From Streptomyces sp. R44 (GTDB taxonomy: Bacteria; Actinomycetota; Actinomycetes; Streptomycetales; Streptomycetaceae): 64,000 nt of DNA. The stretch lies in the NCBI RefSeq assembly GCF_041053105.1, contig NZ_CP163444.1, forward strand, positions 7,596,501 to 7,660,500, in the 5' to 3' direction. Below, piece by piece: positions 34,026 through 43,055 of the stretch (the first letter of the stretch is position 1; each line of letters starts with the position of its first letter). A model generated the notes under the pieces. That model was not told the origin of the DNA, searched no databases, and was given only the letters and a program-made list of their open reading frames with translations. Position numbers and translations under genes: made by a program.

Positions 34026-35498
34026 ATGCGCACCCGTTGGCGCGCCCGCCACGTACTCGCCCACCAGGACGGCGGTCACGTGCTGCTGCGGGACGGCGAG
34101 GTGGTGTGGGAGGACGACGTCATCGTGTACGTCGGCCCGCGCTACGACGGCCCGGTCGACGAGGACCGCGACCTCGGGCACTCCCTCGTCGTGCCGGGTC
34201 TGATCGACCTCGACGCGCTCACCGACATCGACCACCTCGTGCTCGACTCGTGGCCCGACCCCGAGCGCGGCCCCGGACTCCAGTGGTCCCTGGACTACTT
34301 CACCCACCGCCGCCACGACGTGTTCACCCCCGAGGAGCGGCACACGATCCGCGAGTACGCCCTGGTGCAACTCGCCCTGCACGGCATCACCACCTACATG
34401 CCGATCGCCTCCGAGGTCCACAGCGCCTGGGCCGAGCCGTACGAGGAACTCGTGGCCATGGCCGAGACCTCGCGGCGGCTCGGGCTGCGCGGCTACCTCG
34501 GCCCGGCCTACCGCTCCGGCGTCAACGTGGCGCTTCCCGACGGCAGTCGGGGCGTGGCGTTCGACGAGGAGCGGGGCCGCGCCGGCCTGCGCGACGCCGA
34601 ACGGTTCCTCGACCACCTCGACAAGCTCGCCGACCCGCTGCTGACCGGCGTACTGCTGCCCTGCCGCATCGAGACCCTCACCGAGGAACTGCTGCGCGAG
34701 ACCGCGGCCACGGCCCGTCGGCGGGACGTCCTCGTCCGCCTCCACGCCCTCCAGGGGGCCCTGGAACGAGACCTGGTGCAGGACCGGCACGGCATGACGC
34801 CCCTCGAACTGATGGACAGCACCGGTCTGTTCGGCACCCGGCTGCTCGTCCCGCACACCGTGCTCGTCGACCGGCACCCCGAGGTGCACGGCGAGGACCG
34901 GGGCGATCTGGCCGCGCTGGCCCGCGCCGACGTGTCCGTCGTCCACTGCCCGCAGACCTCCCTGCGGTACGGGGACGTCCTGCACTCCTTCGGCGCCTAC
35001 CGGCAGGCAGGCATCAACATCTGCCTCGGCACCGACTCCTTCCCGCCCGACCTGATCCGCGGCATGGACCTCGGCGTCCACCTCGCCAAGGTCGCCGACG
35101 GCCGGCTGGACGCGGCACCGGTCGAGCAGTACGTCGAGGCCGCCACCCTCGGCGGAGCCCGCGCCCTGGGCCGCGCCGACCTGGGCCGGCTCCAGGCGGG
35201 TGCCCAGGCGGACCTCGTCGCCTTCGCACTCGGCGACATCCGCGACGGCGTGCAGGACGACCCCGTCCGTACGTTCCTGCTCAGCGGCACCGCACGGCAG
35301 GCCACGAACTCCGTCGTCGCCGGCCGCCCCGTCCTCGTCGACCGCGGCATCCCCGGCATCGATCTCGCCGCCCTGCAGGAGCGGGCGCAGGGCCTGTTCG
35401 AGAAGATGCGGGCCGCGTACGGCGAACGCGACATCCTGCGCCGTGACGCCGACACCCTCTTCCCGCCCACCTTCCCGCCCTTCCGGGCGGAAGCGTGA
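34026..35498 (+). CDS. Amidohydrolase-superfamily protein with atypical metal site
   Basis: Protein of 490 residues with the TrzN/AtzA-like amidohydrolase layout: an N-terminal beta-sandwich, VVPGLIDLDAL where other members have HxH, VRLHALQG, VPHTVLVDRH, VVHCPQTSLRYG and the Asp in CLGTDSFPPD, then a C-terminal VVAGRPVLVDRG. At the first metal motif the two His are replaced, giving Asp63 and Leu65 in DLDALTDIDH. The protein may bind metal differently or have lost hydrolysis. AGGAGGT lies just upstream of ATG 34026. A decayed GntR gene overlaps its stop, indicating a former regulator in the operon. Confidence 0.85.
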   Translation: MRTRWRARHVLAHQDGGHVLLRDGEVVWEDDVIVYVGPRYDGPVDEDRDLGHSLVVPGLIDLDALTDIDHLVLDSWPDPERGPGLQWSLDYFTHRRHDVFTPEERHTIREYALVQLALHGITTYMPIASEVHSAWAEPYEELVAMAETSRRLGLRGYLGPAYRSGVNVALPDGSRGVAFDEERGRAGLRDAERFLDHLDKLADPLLTGVLLPCRIETLTEELLRETAATARRRDVLVRLHALQGALERDLVQDRHGMTPLELMDSTGLFGTRLLVPHTVLVDRHPEVHGEDRGDLAALARADVSVVHCPQTSLRYGDVLHSFGAYRQAGINICLGTDSFPPDLIRGMDLGVHLAKVADGRLDAAPVEQYVEAATLGGARALGRADLGRLQAGAQADLVAFALGDIRDGVQDDPVRTFLLSGTARQATNSVVAGRPVLVDRGIPGIDLAALQERAQGLFEKMRAAYGERDILRRDADTLFPPTFPPFRAEA

Positions 35499-35690
35499 CC
35501 GGTCAGGAGACCCCCGCCGCCCCTCCACCGCCCGAGCCCGCCGCCGTCTCGCACGGGGACCGCGCCGAGGTGCTCCTCCGCGCGCGCTTCCCCTCCGGCG
35601 CCTGACGCCCAGGGCGCCCGGCCGCGCGAGCGCGAGCTGTCGGACACCCTCGGCGTCTCCCGCATCCCGTCCGCGAAGCCCTCGTCGTTC
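35495..35690 (+). pseudogene. GntR-family regulator remnant
   Basis: A GTG overlaps the amidohydrolase stop (GTGA) and opens a frame with VSHGDRAEVLLRARFPSGA before an early stop at about 35605. In another frame RERELSDTLGVSRIP follows, the core of a GntR winged helix, but the next residues VREAL are also shifted. The effector domain is absent. It is the decayed end of a translationally coupled regulator gene. Confidence 0.75.
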
Positions 35691-35784
35691 CCTCGCCCCG
35701 GCGCGGGGCCGGCGTGCGCCGCCTCAGCAGGAACGGGACGGCAGCCCGCCCAGGGGGCATACCTGGGGGGCGGAGGTGAACGCG

Positions 35785-36186
35785 ATGGACGCGAGGGTCG
35801 GCCGGGGTGGCAAGGCGCTGGTGATGTTCGGGCTGCTGCTCGCGGCCGCGGCCGCAGTGGGCTGCGGGCCGGGGGCGGAGCAGACGACCGGGACCGTACG
35901 CGGCACGGTCGTACGGCCGCCGGGGCGGGACCCGCGGTCCGGCGGAGGCGGCACGGACGGCCGGGACACGGCCCGGGTGCCGGTGAACGGGGACCCGGTG
36001 CGGGCGCGCGACGAGCACGGCCGGGTAAAGGCGAGCACGGTCAGCGCCCCGCCCGACGGCGGCTTCCGGTTCGCCCTGCCGCCCGGCGCGTACCGGATCA
36101 CCGAGGACCTCTTCGGTGTCGCCGCTCACGTACGCGTACGGGCGGGCGAAACCGTGTCGGTGACGCTGACCGTTCCGTCCGTCTGA
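35785..36186 (+). CDS. Small lipoprotein with carboxypeptidase-regulatory-like fold
   Basis: Exported protein of 133 residues. The N-terminal signal (KALVMFGLLLAAAAAVGCG) ends in a Cys that fits a lipobox. The rest resembles a transthyretin-like or carboxypeptidase regulatory domain: TGTVRGTVVRPP, VSAPPDGGFRFALPPGAYRI and VRVRAGETVSVTLTV. Function is unknown, possibly binding at the cell surface. ATG 35785 has GGAGG eight bases upstream. The middle is Gly/Arg-rich and probably flexible. Confidence 0.75.
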   Translation: MDARVGRGGKALVMFGLLLAAAAAVGCGPGAEQTTGTVRGTVVRPPGRDPRSGGGGTDGRDTARVPVNGDPVRARDEHGRVKASTVSAPPDGGFRFALPPGAYRITEDLFGVAAHVRVRAGETVSVTLTVPSV

Positions 36187-36336
36187 GTGACGGCCGCCCG
36201 CCCACACTCGACCGAAGGGGTGCAGTTGTCCGGCGATGGAGTGTCTGTGACGCTCCGTGTCTGGAATTCCTCACGCTCGGTGATCACGCTGCTGCTCGTC
36301 TCGAAACCACCGACCTCCCGACGAGGAGATCCGCGC

Positions 36337-39117
36337 GTGAAAGATGCACCGGCCCGCCCCGGCATCAGACGGCCCCGATCAGTCCTGGGCCGCGTACTCG
36401 CCGCCACTCTCACCCTGGGCCTGACGGCCCCGCTCCAGGCGTGGGCGCACACACCGCCTCCGGCGCCCGCGCCGGCCGACCGGGAACTGCTCAGCAGCCC
36501 GACGGACCTCACGAAACTGCCCCGCCAGAAGAACGCCGGCCGCGTCCCGTTGGTCGCGCAGGCGACCCCCGGAGTCGCCATCATCGACGCGTCGGCAGCC
36601 GCCTCCAGCGGCGGCGGCAACGAAACGTCCATCGCGGTCAACCCGGCCGACACCAAAGAGATCGTCATCACCCGGTTCAACGGCTCCTGGTCGGGAGTCG
36701 GCGGCAGCAACGCGGATCTGCTGCACTCCCTCGACGGCGGCATCACCTGGACGAACCGCGCCACCATCCCCTTCCACGGCCTCACCGACACGACGAACGG
36801 CCCGAACGACCAGACCGTCGACTTCGACCGCAACGGCAACCTCCACGGCGCGTTCCTCACCTGTAGCTCCGCCACCGCGACGGCCGCGTTCTGCGCCACC
36901 TCCCACGTGGTGACCGGCTCGACGGACGACCCGACCGACGCGACGCACTGGCGCTGGTTCGGCAACCCGCCCACCCAGGCCACGAGCGGGACCCGCACGG
37001 GGACCGACCAGCCGTGGCTGCTGGTCAACCGCGACACCGCGAACGCCGCCCGGGACAACGCCTACATCGCCATGCAGGACTTCGGCGGAGCCCCGGACGG
37101 CCGCGTGGCCGTCTACGACGGCGCGGCCGCCGCCCAGCCCGCAGGAGTCAGCCGGGACAACATCGCCGGCACCATGAGCCCCCTGGTCACCAACGGGGCC
37201 CTGCGTCTGGCCAAGGACCCGCGCAACGGCACGATGTACGCGCTGTACCAGACCTCGACCGGCACCAACCAGACCAACAGCGTGCTCCGCAACCAGCCCG
37301 TCAGCGTCAACTGGCGGCTCAACCGGTCGACGGACAACGGCCAGACCTGGACCCTCAACGGCGACACCAACGGCATCGTCGTCGCCGCCGAGAACAGCGA
37401 CCAGGGCCTGGGCTTCAAGTTCGGCGGCGTGAACGCGCTGCTCGGCGGCAACAACCACGCGGCGGTCGACCCCAGCAACGGCGATGTGTACGTCGCGTAC
37501 GGCGCCGACACCGCCACCGGCAACAACCAGCTGAGGATGCGTCGGCTCACCCCCAACGGCTCCGGAGGGCTGAGCATCGGCGGAGCCGTGAACATCTCGG
37601 CGTCGACCGACGCGGCCCTGCCGTCCGTCGCGGTCCTCGACAACGGCACCATCGGCGTCCTGTACGACACCTTCGACGGCACCAACACCGCCGGATTCCC
37701 GGTGTTCTCCGCGCACCTGGCCCGCAGCACCGACCACGGCGCCACGTTCACCGACACTCTGCTGCAGACCTTCTCGTCACCGCAGACGGACCAGACCGGC
37801 TGCGACACCCGGCCGCAGCCGCCGAACCCGAACCCCCCGAACCTCAACTGCGCCCGGCAGCGCGTCCTCGGCGACTACCAGCAGCTGAAGGCCGTCGGGA
37901 ACACCTTCTACGGCGCCTTCCCCGGCCACACCGGTGGCCGCGACCCCGTCGGATCGCCGCCGATCCACGCCCTGTTCTTCAGCATCCCGCAGCGCACCGA
38001 GACCTCCCTGTCGTCCTCGGCCAACCCCTCGGTGTACGGGCAGCCCGTGACCTTCACCGCGGCCGTACGGCCCGTCCCGGACGGCGGCACCGCGAGCTTC
38101 ACGGTCGACGCCAACGCCCTCGGCGGAGCCGTCCCGGTCGACACGACGACGGGCCAAGCCACCTCCGACCCGATCGCCACGCTGAGCGTCGGCGACCACA
38201 CCGTCGGCGCCACCTACAGCGGCACCACGGACTTCTTGGGCAGTACGGCCGCCGCCCTCACCCAGACGGTGAGCAAGGCACCGACCGTCACCACGCTCAC
38301 CTCCAGCGCCAACCCGTCCTCGTACGGCCGGCCGGTGACCTTCACGGCCGTCGTCTGCCCGAGCGGCGCCAGCACCAGCCCCACGTCGGCACCGACGGGC
38401 ACGGTCACCTTCCGCGACGGCACCACCGTGCTCGGCACCGGGACACTGGCCCCAGGTGGCGGTACGAACTGCGCGCGGGCGCAGCTCACCCACGCGAACC
38501 TGCTGCCCGGCAGCCACACCGTCACCGCCCAGTACAGCGGCGACGCCAACTACCTGGCCGGCGACCCCGCGAGCGTCACCCAGACGGTGACCTGCACCCG
38601 GACCATCACCGGCGACTACCCCCGCGACGTGTTCGCCAGCCGTGAGAGCACCTGCATCATCGACGCGAACGTGGGCGGCACCGTCCACGGCATCGCGCAG
38701 GGCGCGCTGTTCATCGGCAACTCGACCGTCGACGGCAGTGTCCTGTCGACCCGGGGCACCCTGTTCGCCATCTGCGACAGCCTGATCGACGGATCCGTCT
38801 CCGTCGCGCGCGCCACCGGATTCGTCCTCCTCGGCGACCCCGGTGACGACGGGTGCGCGGCCAACCGGATCACCGGAGGCGTACAACTCTCCGACAACAG
38901 TTCCGGCACCGAGCTCGTCTCCAACACCATCGGCGGCTCGGTCCAGGTGAACGGCACCACCGGCAGCGGACCGTTCCCGATCGACAACCGGGCCGCGATC
39001 GTCGGCAACACCATCGGCGGATCGCTCAGCTGCGCCCGCAACGTACCCCCGCCGACCAACCGGGGCGTCCCGAACACGGTGACGGGCACCCGTCGCGGCC
39101 AGTGCGCCGCCCTCTAG
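36337..39117 (+). CDS. Large secreted beta-propeller protein with Ig-like and beta-helix domains
   Basis: Exported protein of 926 residues. A signal peptide ends near LQAWAHT. Residues about 60-540 are a sialidase/BNR-like propeller with Asp boxes such as SLDGGITW, STDNGQTW and STDHGATF. Two bacterial Ig-like domains follow, each starting T.LSSSANPSVYGQPVTFTA or similar and ending GDHTVGATYSG / GSHTVTAQYSG. The last 170 residues have short IGGS/VDGSV repeats that suggest a beta-helix. No sialidase Arg triad could be confirmed, so enzymatic activity is doubtful. GTG 36337 follows GAGGAGA by eight bases, which decides the start. Confidence 0.85.
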   Translation: MKDAPARPGIRRPRSVLGRVLAATLTLGLTAPLQAWAHTPPPAPAPADRELLSSPTDLTKLPRQKNAGRVPLVAQATPGVAIIDASAAASSGGGNETSIAVNPADTKEIVITRFNGSWSGVGGSNADLLHSLDGGITWTNRATIPFHGLTDTTNGPNDQTVDFDRNGNLHGAFLTCSSATATAAFCATSHVVTGSTDDPTDATHWRWFGNPPTQATSGTRTGTDQPWLLVNRDTANAARDNAYIAMQDFGGAPDGRVAVYDGAAAAQPAGVSRDNIAGTMSPLVTNGALRLAKDPRNGTMYALYQTSTGTNQTNSVLRNQPVSVNWRLNRSTDNGQTWTLNGDTNGIVVAAENSDQGLGFKFGGVNALLGGNNHAAVDPSNGDVYVAYGADTATGNNQLRMRRLTPNGSGGLSIGGAVNISASTDAALPSVAVLDNGTIGVLYDTFDGTNTAGFPVFSAHLARSTDHGATFTDTLLQTFSSPQTDQTGCDTRPQPPNPNPPNLNCARQRVLGDYQQLKAVGNTFYGAFPGHTGGRDPVGSPPIHALFFSIPQRTETSLSSSANPSVYGQPVTFTAAVRPVPDGGTASFTVDANALGGAVPVDTTTGQATSDPIATLSVGDHTVGATYSGTTDFLGSTAAALTQTVSKAPTVTTLTSSANPSSYGRPVTFTAVVCPSGASTSPTSAPTGTVTFRDGTTVLGTGTLAPGGGTNCARAQLTHANLLPGSHTVTAQYSGDANYLAGDPASVTQTVTCTRTITGDYPRDVFASRESTCIIDANVGGTVHGIAQGALFIGNSTVDGSVLSTRGTLFAICDSLIDGSVSVARATGFVLLGDPGDDGCAANRITGGVQLSDNSSGTELVSNTIGGSVQVNGTTGSGPFPIDNRAAIVGNTIGGSLSCARNVPPPTNRGVPNTVTGTRRGQCAAL

Positions 39118-39135
39118 CCGTACGGCGACAGCAAA

Positions 39136-39177
39136 GCTGAAGGCCGCCACCCACCGGCGTGGGTGGCGGCCTTCAGC
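39136..39177. terminator. Bidirectional terminator, 19-bp perfect stem
   Basis: Arms 39136-39154 (GCTGAAGGCCGCCACCCAC) and 39159-39177 pair perfectly around a CGGC loop, between the large secreted protein gene and the converging ABM gene. Confidence 0.92.
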
Positions 39178-39196
39178 ACGAGAATCACCTTCGTGT

Positions 39197-39505
39197 TCAC
39201 ACGGCTACGGTCAGCTCGTACCCGCTGCTCGTCATCGACTCGCACAGGGCCCGGCAGGCGCCCATGAGCTCGGCGAACTCGGGCTTGCTCTGCCACTCCT
39301 TCATGGCCGCCGGGTCCCGCCAGGCGGAGAAGGACACGAAGTGGAGCGGCTCCTTCAGATCACGGATGAGCCGCGCCGACAGGAAGCCGTCATTGGCCTC
39401 CTTCGTCCAGGTGAGGAAGGCCCGCCAGCGCTCCACGAACTCGTCGACGTCGCCCTCGGAGACCTGCCAGTTACCGGAAGCCCAGTACTTGCTGTCGTCG
39501 GTCAT
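39197..39505 (-). CDS. Antibiotic biosynthesis monooxygenase-like (ABM) protein
   Basis: A 102-residue ferredoxin-fold protein of the ABM dimeric alpha/beta barrel family. Motifs include WQVSEGDVDEFVERWRAFL, LIRDLKEPLHFVSFSAWRDP and MKEWQSKPEF. Members are cofactor-free monooxygenases, heme oxygenase-like enzymes or stress proteins; nothing here decides between these. It stands alone, facing a strong terminator. No biosynthetic genes adjoin it. Confidence 0.85.
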   Translation of the reverse strand: MTDDSKYWASGNWQVSEGDVDEFVERWRAFLTWTKEANDGFLSARLIRDLKEPLHFVSFSAWRDPAAMKEWQSKPEFAELMGACRALCESMTSSGYELTVAV

Positions 39506-39641
39506 GGCACACCACCGCCTCGGCTTGGTCCCCCTTCCAGGCTAGCCAGAGCCAGGGACCACGTCGTCGGGGATCCGCCGTCGTCAGAGGTGGCCGCCGA
39601 CCTGGTGGCCCAGGTGGCGGCCGCGCTGGACGACATGGCGC

Positions 39642-40427
39642 CTACTTCGGGTCTCGGTTGAACACCGCCTTGGACCAGAAGTAGCCGAGGGTGGCGAGGG
39701 CGAGGCACCAGGCGAGGGCGAGCCAGCCGTTGTGGCCGATCTCGGTGCCCAGGAGCAGGCCGCGGAGGGTTTCGATGGCCGGGGTGAAGGGCTGGTACTC
39801 GGCGATCGGCTGGAACCAGCCGGGCATCTGGTCGACCGGGACGAAGGTGCTGGAGATCAGCGGGAGGAAGATCAGCGGCATCGCGTTGTTGCTGGCCGCC
39901 TCCGCGTTCGGGCTGACCATGCCCATCCCGACGGCGATCCAGGTCAGCGCCGTGGCGAAGAGGACCAGGAGGCCGAAGGCCGCCAGCCATTCCAGGGCCG
40001 TCGCGTCCGTCGAGCGGAAGCCGATCGCCACGCCGACCGCGCCGACCAGGACGACGCTGAGGACGGACTGGATGACGCTGCCGATGACGTGGCCCGTGAT
40101 GACCGCGCCGCGGTGGATGGCCATGGTGCGGAAGCGGGCGATGATGCCCTCGGTCATGTCCGTGGAGACGGAGACCGCCGTGCCGATCGTCGTCGAGCCG
40201 ATGGTCATCAGGAGCAGGCCGGGGACGAGGTAGGCGATGTAGTCGGAGCGGTCGCCGCCGCCCATGCCCGCGCTCATGGTGTCGCCGAAGATGTAGACGA
40301 ACAGCAGCAGGAGCATGATCGGGGTGAGCAGGAGGTTCAGGGTCAGGGAGGGGTAGCGCCGGGCGTGCAGGAGGTTGCGGCGCAGCATCGTCGACGTGTC
40401 ACGGGCGGCGAGGGAGAGCGTGCTCAT
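39642..40427 (-). CDS. DrrB-type ABC-2 transporter permease
   Basis: Membrane partner of 261 residues with six helices. The C-terminal ABC-2 signature NAMPLIFLPLISSTFVPVDQ and MPGWFQPIAEYQPFTPAIET are characteristic of DrrB-like drug exporters. ATG 40427 overlaps the ATPase stop by four bases. Last gene of a likely four-gene operon (HicB-like regulator, DUF4097 protein, ATPase, permease). Confidence 0.92.
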   Translation of the reverse strand: MSTLSLAARDTSTMLRRNLLHARRYPSLTLNLLLTPIMLLLLFVYIFGDTMSAGMGGGDRSDYIAYLVPGLLLMTIGSTTIGTAVSVSTDMTEGIIARFRTMAIHRGAVITGHVIGSVIQSVLSVVLVGAVGVAIGFRSTDATALEWLAAFGLLVLFATALTWIAVGMGMVSPNAEAASNNAMPLIFLPLISSTFVPVDQMPGWFQPIAEYQPFTPAIETLRGLLLGTEIGHNGWLALAWCLALATLGYFWSKAVFNRDPK

Positions 40428-41413
40428 CGGACAGCTTCCTTCGGGTGGTCGGTGGCGGTGAGGGCGAAGAAGACGTCGTCCAGGTCGGGCGTGTGCACGG
40501 TGAGTTCGTCCGCCTCGATGCCGGCCGTGTCCAACCAGTCGAGGATGGACCGCAGTTCGCGCTGGCTGCCGTCGCTGGGCAGTTGCAAGGCGAGGGCCTC
40601 GTCGTCCGTCGTGGCCCCGGTGAGCGTGGCCGCGGCCGTGCGGTAGGCCTCGGGGTCGGAGAAGCGGAGCCGGATGTGGCCGCCGGGGATCAGGCGCTTG
40701 AGTTCCTCCGCCGTCCCCTCGGCGGCGATCTTGCCGTTGTTCAGGACCGCGATGCGGTCGGCGAGCTGGTCGGCCTCCTCCAGGTACTGCGTGGTGAGGA
40801 AGACCGTCACCCCGTCGGCGACGAGCTCGCGGATGATCTGCCACATGGTGTGGCGGGAGCGCGGGTCCAGGCCGGTGGTCGGTTCGTCGAGGAAGATGAT
40901 CCTCGGGCCGCCGACCAGGGTCATCGCGATGTCCAGGCGGCGCTTCATGCCGCCGGAGTAGGTCGAGGCCGGCTTCTTCGCCGCCTCGGTGAGGTCGAAG
41001 CGCTCAAGCAGTTCGGCCGCGACCCGGCGGCCCTCCTGCTTCGACAGGTGGTGGAGGTCCGCCATCAGGAGCATGTTCTCCTCGCCCGTGATCAGGCCGT
41101 CGACCGCGGAGAACTGGCCCGTGACACCGATCGCCGCCCGGACGGACTGCGTCTGCGCCGTGAGGTCGTGGCCCGCCACCCGCGCCTGTCCGCCGTCGGC
41201 GGTGATCAGGGTGGACAGGATCTTCACGGCGGTCGTCTTGCCCGCGCCGTTCGGGCCGAGGAGGGCGAAGATCGAACCCTCGGGGATGTGCAGATCGATG
41301 CCGTCGAGGACGGTCTTGTCGCCGTAGGACTTGCGCAGGCCGGTGGCGGAGACGGCGGCCTTCGGCGGACGACCGTCCGCCTGACTGGGCATGGGCATGA
41401 CAGAAGAAGGCAT
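40424..41413 (-). CDS. DrrA-type ABC transporter ATPase
   Basis: ATPase of 329 residues. Walker A GPNGAGKTT, signature TYSGGMKRR, Walker B IIFLDEPTTGLDPRSR and the switch region FLTTQYLEEADQLADRI are all intact. The C-terminal DrrA extension ends VHTPDLDDVFFALTATDHPK. AGGAGGG precedes ATG 41413. It forms an exporter with the overlapping permease; the substrate is unknown but relatives export anthracyclines, lipids or peptides. Confidence 0.94.
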   Translation of the reverse strand: MPSSVMPMPSQADGRPPKAAVSATGLRKSYGDKTVLDGIDLHIPEGSIFALLGPNGAGKTTAVKILSTLITADGGQARVAGHDLTAQTQSVRAAIGVTGQFSAVDGLITGEENMLLMADLHHLSKQEGRRVAAELLERFDLTEAAKKPASTYSGGMKRRLDIAMTLVGGPRIIFLDEPTTGLDPRSRHTMWQIIRELVADGVTVFLTTQYLEEADQLADRIAVLNNGKIAAEGTAEELKRLIPGGHIRLRFSDPEAYRTAAATLTGATTDDEALALQLPSDGSQRELRSILDWLDTAGIEADELTVHTPDLDDVFFALTATDHPKEAVR

Positions 41414-41459
41414 GGGGCCCTCCTGAGGAAGGGGGAGGGGCTGTGCGACGTCGAGGTGC

Positions 41460-42302
41460 TCAGGCCTTGGCGCGGCGGATGTCGATGTTGCCCCAGTTGC
41501 TCCTCGCGCGGACCTTGACGGTCTCCTCGGTCTGCTCCGGGGCCTCGGACGCGGCGAGCGCGTTGCGTACGTGCCCGCGGTTGGAGTTGACGTCCAGCCA
41601 GGCGGCGGTGCCCGAGCGGATGCCGATCTCGATGGAGCCGTTGGAGGTCTCCAGCTGGACCTCGCCGCGGGAGACCTCGGCGATGCGGAGGGCGCCGTTG
41701 GTGGCGGTGCCGGTGACCGACGACTCGGCGCGCGCGATGTCGATGCTGCCGTTGGCGCCGCTGACGCGCAGTTCGCCGGTCACGGTGCCGACGGTCGTGG
41801 CGCCGTGCGAGTTCTTCAGGACGGCGGGGCCGTCGACGACGCCGACGCGCAGGTTGCCGGTGCTGCTGGTGATCTCGGCCGTGCCCTCGACCCGTTCCAC
41901 GGTGGTCTGGCCGTGCGACGCGTTCAGGTTCAGGGGGCCGGTGGTGTCGAGGCGGACGTCACCGGCCGTCGTCTTCACCCGGACCTCGCCGAGGCGCCCC
42001 TCGCCGATCAGGCTGGACCCGGTGCCGGTCATGTCGATGTGCGATCCGGTGGGCAGTTCCACCGTCACGTCGACGGTGCCGCCGCGTCCGAGCAGATTGG
42101 CCTTGGGCGTGGTGATGGTCAGGACGCCGCCGGCGTAGCTGACCTCGGTCTGGTCGGCCGCCCGTACGTCCAGGTCCTTCCTGGGGGCGCGGGGGCGCAC
42201 CTCGACGACGGTGTCGGGGCGGTCGCTCGCGATGAACTGGAGGGAGCCGGCGTAGACGTAGGCGGTGACCGAGATCGCTTCGGGAGTGTCGAAAGAAGGC
42301 AT
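41460..42302 (-). CDS. DUF4097 beta-strand-repeat protein
   Basis: A 280-residue cytoplasmic protein of repeated short beta strands, a DUF4097 (putative adhesin-like) family member. Repeats such as GDVRLDTTGPLNLNASHGQT, GNLRVGVVDGPAVLKNSHGA and GSIDIARAESSVTGTATNGA predict a right-handed beta-helix. No signal peptide is present, so an intracellular role is more likely than adhesion. It sits 46 bp upstream of the DrrA gene and 81 bp after a HicB-like regulator, a conserved order that suggests a role linked to the exporter (inference). Confidence 0.88.
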   Translation of the reverse strand: MPSFDTPEAISVTAYVYAGSLQFIASDRPDTVVEVRPRAPRKDLDVRAADQTEVSYAGGVLTITTPKANLLGRGGTVDVTVELPTGSHIDMTGTGSSLIGEGRLGEVRVKTTAGDVRLDTTGPLNLNASHGQTTVERVEGTAEITSSTGNLRVGVVDGPAVLKNSHGATTVGTVTGELRVSGANGSIDIARAESSVTGTATNGALRIAEVSRGEVQLETSNGSIEIGIRSGTAAWLDVNSNRGHVRNALAASEAPEQTEETVKVRARSNWGNIDIRRAKA

Positions 42303-42383
42303 GGCTGTCCCGTCCTCTTGAGTCTTCGGGTCGTCCCCGCAGGTGGGACGTGGTGTGGGTGAGGTGGTGCGGGAGGGGCGCGG

Positions 42384-42899
42384 TCAGCGCACCCAGCCCG
42401 TGATGCTCTGTCCGACGGTCGGGGACTTCTCCGGTGTACGAGGCCGGGTGCCGCCGCCGACCGCCGCCGACACGGCCCGCACCAGCCACGCGTTGACCGA
42501 CAGGCCCTCGCGGGCCGCGGCCTCCTCGGCGCGGGTCTTGAGGTGGGCCGGCAGGCGCAGGTTGACGCGGGCGGTGCCGCCCTCGTCGCCCTCGGCGAGG
42601 GCCGGTGCCGGGAGCGGTTCGGTGGCGGCGTCCAGCTCCGCGGGGGCGCCGCCGGTCGGCGGGAGCGTCACCACGAAGTCGGGGTCGAGGCCCCGGAGTC
42701 GTACGTCGACCGAGCCGGGGGCGAGTTCACGGGTGATCTCGTCCGTCGCGGCGGAGAGCACGTTGAGCATGGTCAGTCGGGCCGCCGACTCCAGGGGAGC
42801 GGTGAGCCGCTCGGCCAGCTCGCGCGCCTCTTCGCCTCCGGCTTCGGCGGCCACCGCGAGTTCGCGGCGGAGGGTGTCGACATACGGGGTGAGGTCCAT
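42384..42899 (-). CDS. HicB-like ribbon-helix-helix regulator
   Basis: A 171-residue protein. The C-terminal part (about 110-150) reads ARVNLRLPAHLKTRAEEAAA then REGLSVNAWLVRAVSAAV, a ribbon-helix-helix DNA-binding domain of the HicB/Arc type. The N-terminal 100 residues are acidic and may bind a partner or ligand. No HicA toxin gene adjoins, so it is more likely a transcription factor than an antitoxin. No Shine-Dalgarno site precedes ATG 42899; instead an ATGGCGCCAT operator element lies 20 bp upstream. It is first in the operon with DUF4097 and DrrAB genes and is probably autoregulatory. Confidence 0.85.
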   Translation of the reverse strand: MDLTPYVDTLRRELAVAAEAGGEEARELAERLTAPLESAARLTMLNVLSAATDEITRELAPGSVDVRLRGLDPDFVVTLPPTGGAPAELDAATEPLPAPALAEGDEGGTARVNLRLPAHLKTRAEEAAAREGLSVNAWLVRAVSAAVGGGTRPRTPEKSPTVGQSITGWVR

Positions 42900-42908
42900 G
42901 ACGTCATC

Positions 42909-42929
42909 ATGGCACCACTATGGCGCCAT
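42909..42929. promoter_or_regulatory. Proximal operator: ATGGCACCA and ATGGCGCCAT
   Basis: ATGGCACCA (42909-42917) and the palindrome ATGGCGCCAT (42920-42929) lie just upstream of the HicB-like start. The same two words occur in the 44-bp palindrome at 43056-43099, implying one binding protein. The site overlaps the expected promoter/leader, so binding there should repress. Confidence 0.68.
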
Positions 42930-43055
42930 GCGCAAGCGTAGGTGCGGGTGAGGTGGCGTGTGTGTCGTCGAGCTCCACTCTGACCTGCGCAAACGTGATG
43001 ACTTTCGGCCGGATGGGTGTGGCGTCAGGCGTTCCCTGTCGACTCCTGTCACGCA

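Noticed and set aside
39506..39641. Plus-strand frame with SSEVAADLVAQVAAALDDMA
   Set aside because: A single amphipathic-looking helix in a short gap between genes; no start, no family, so not reported as a gene remnant.
42384..42899. HicAB toxin-antitoxin system
   Set aside because: No small HicA-type double-stranded-RNA-binding toxin gene lies on either side, so it is described as a regulator.
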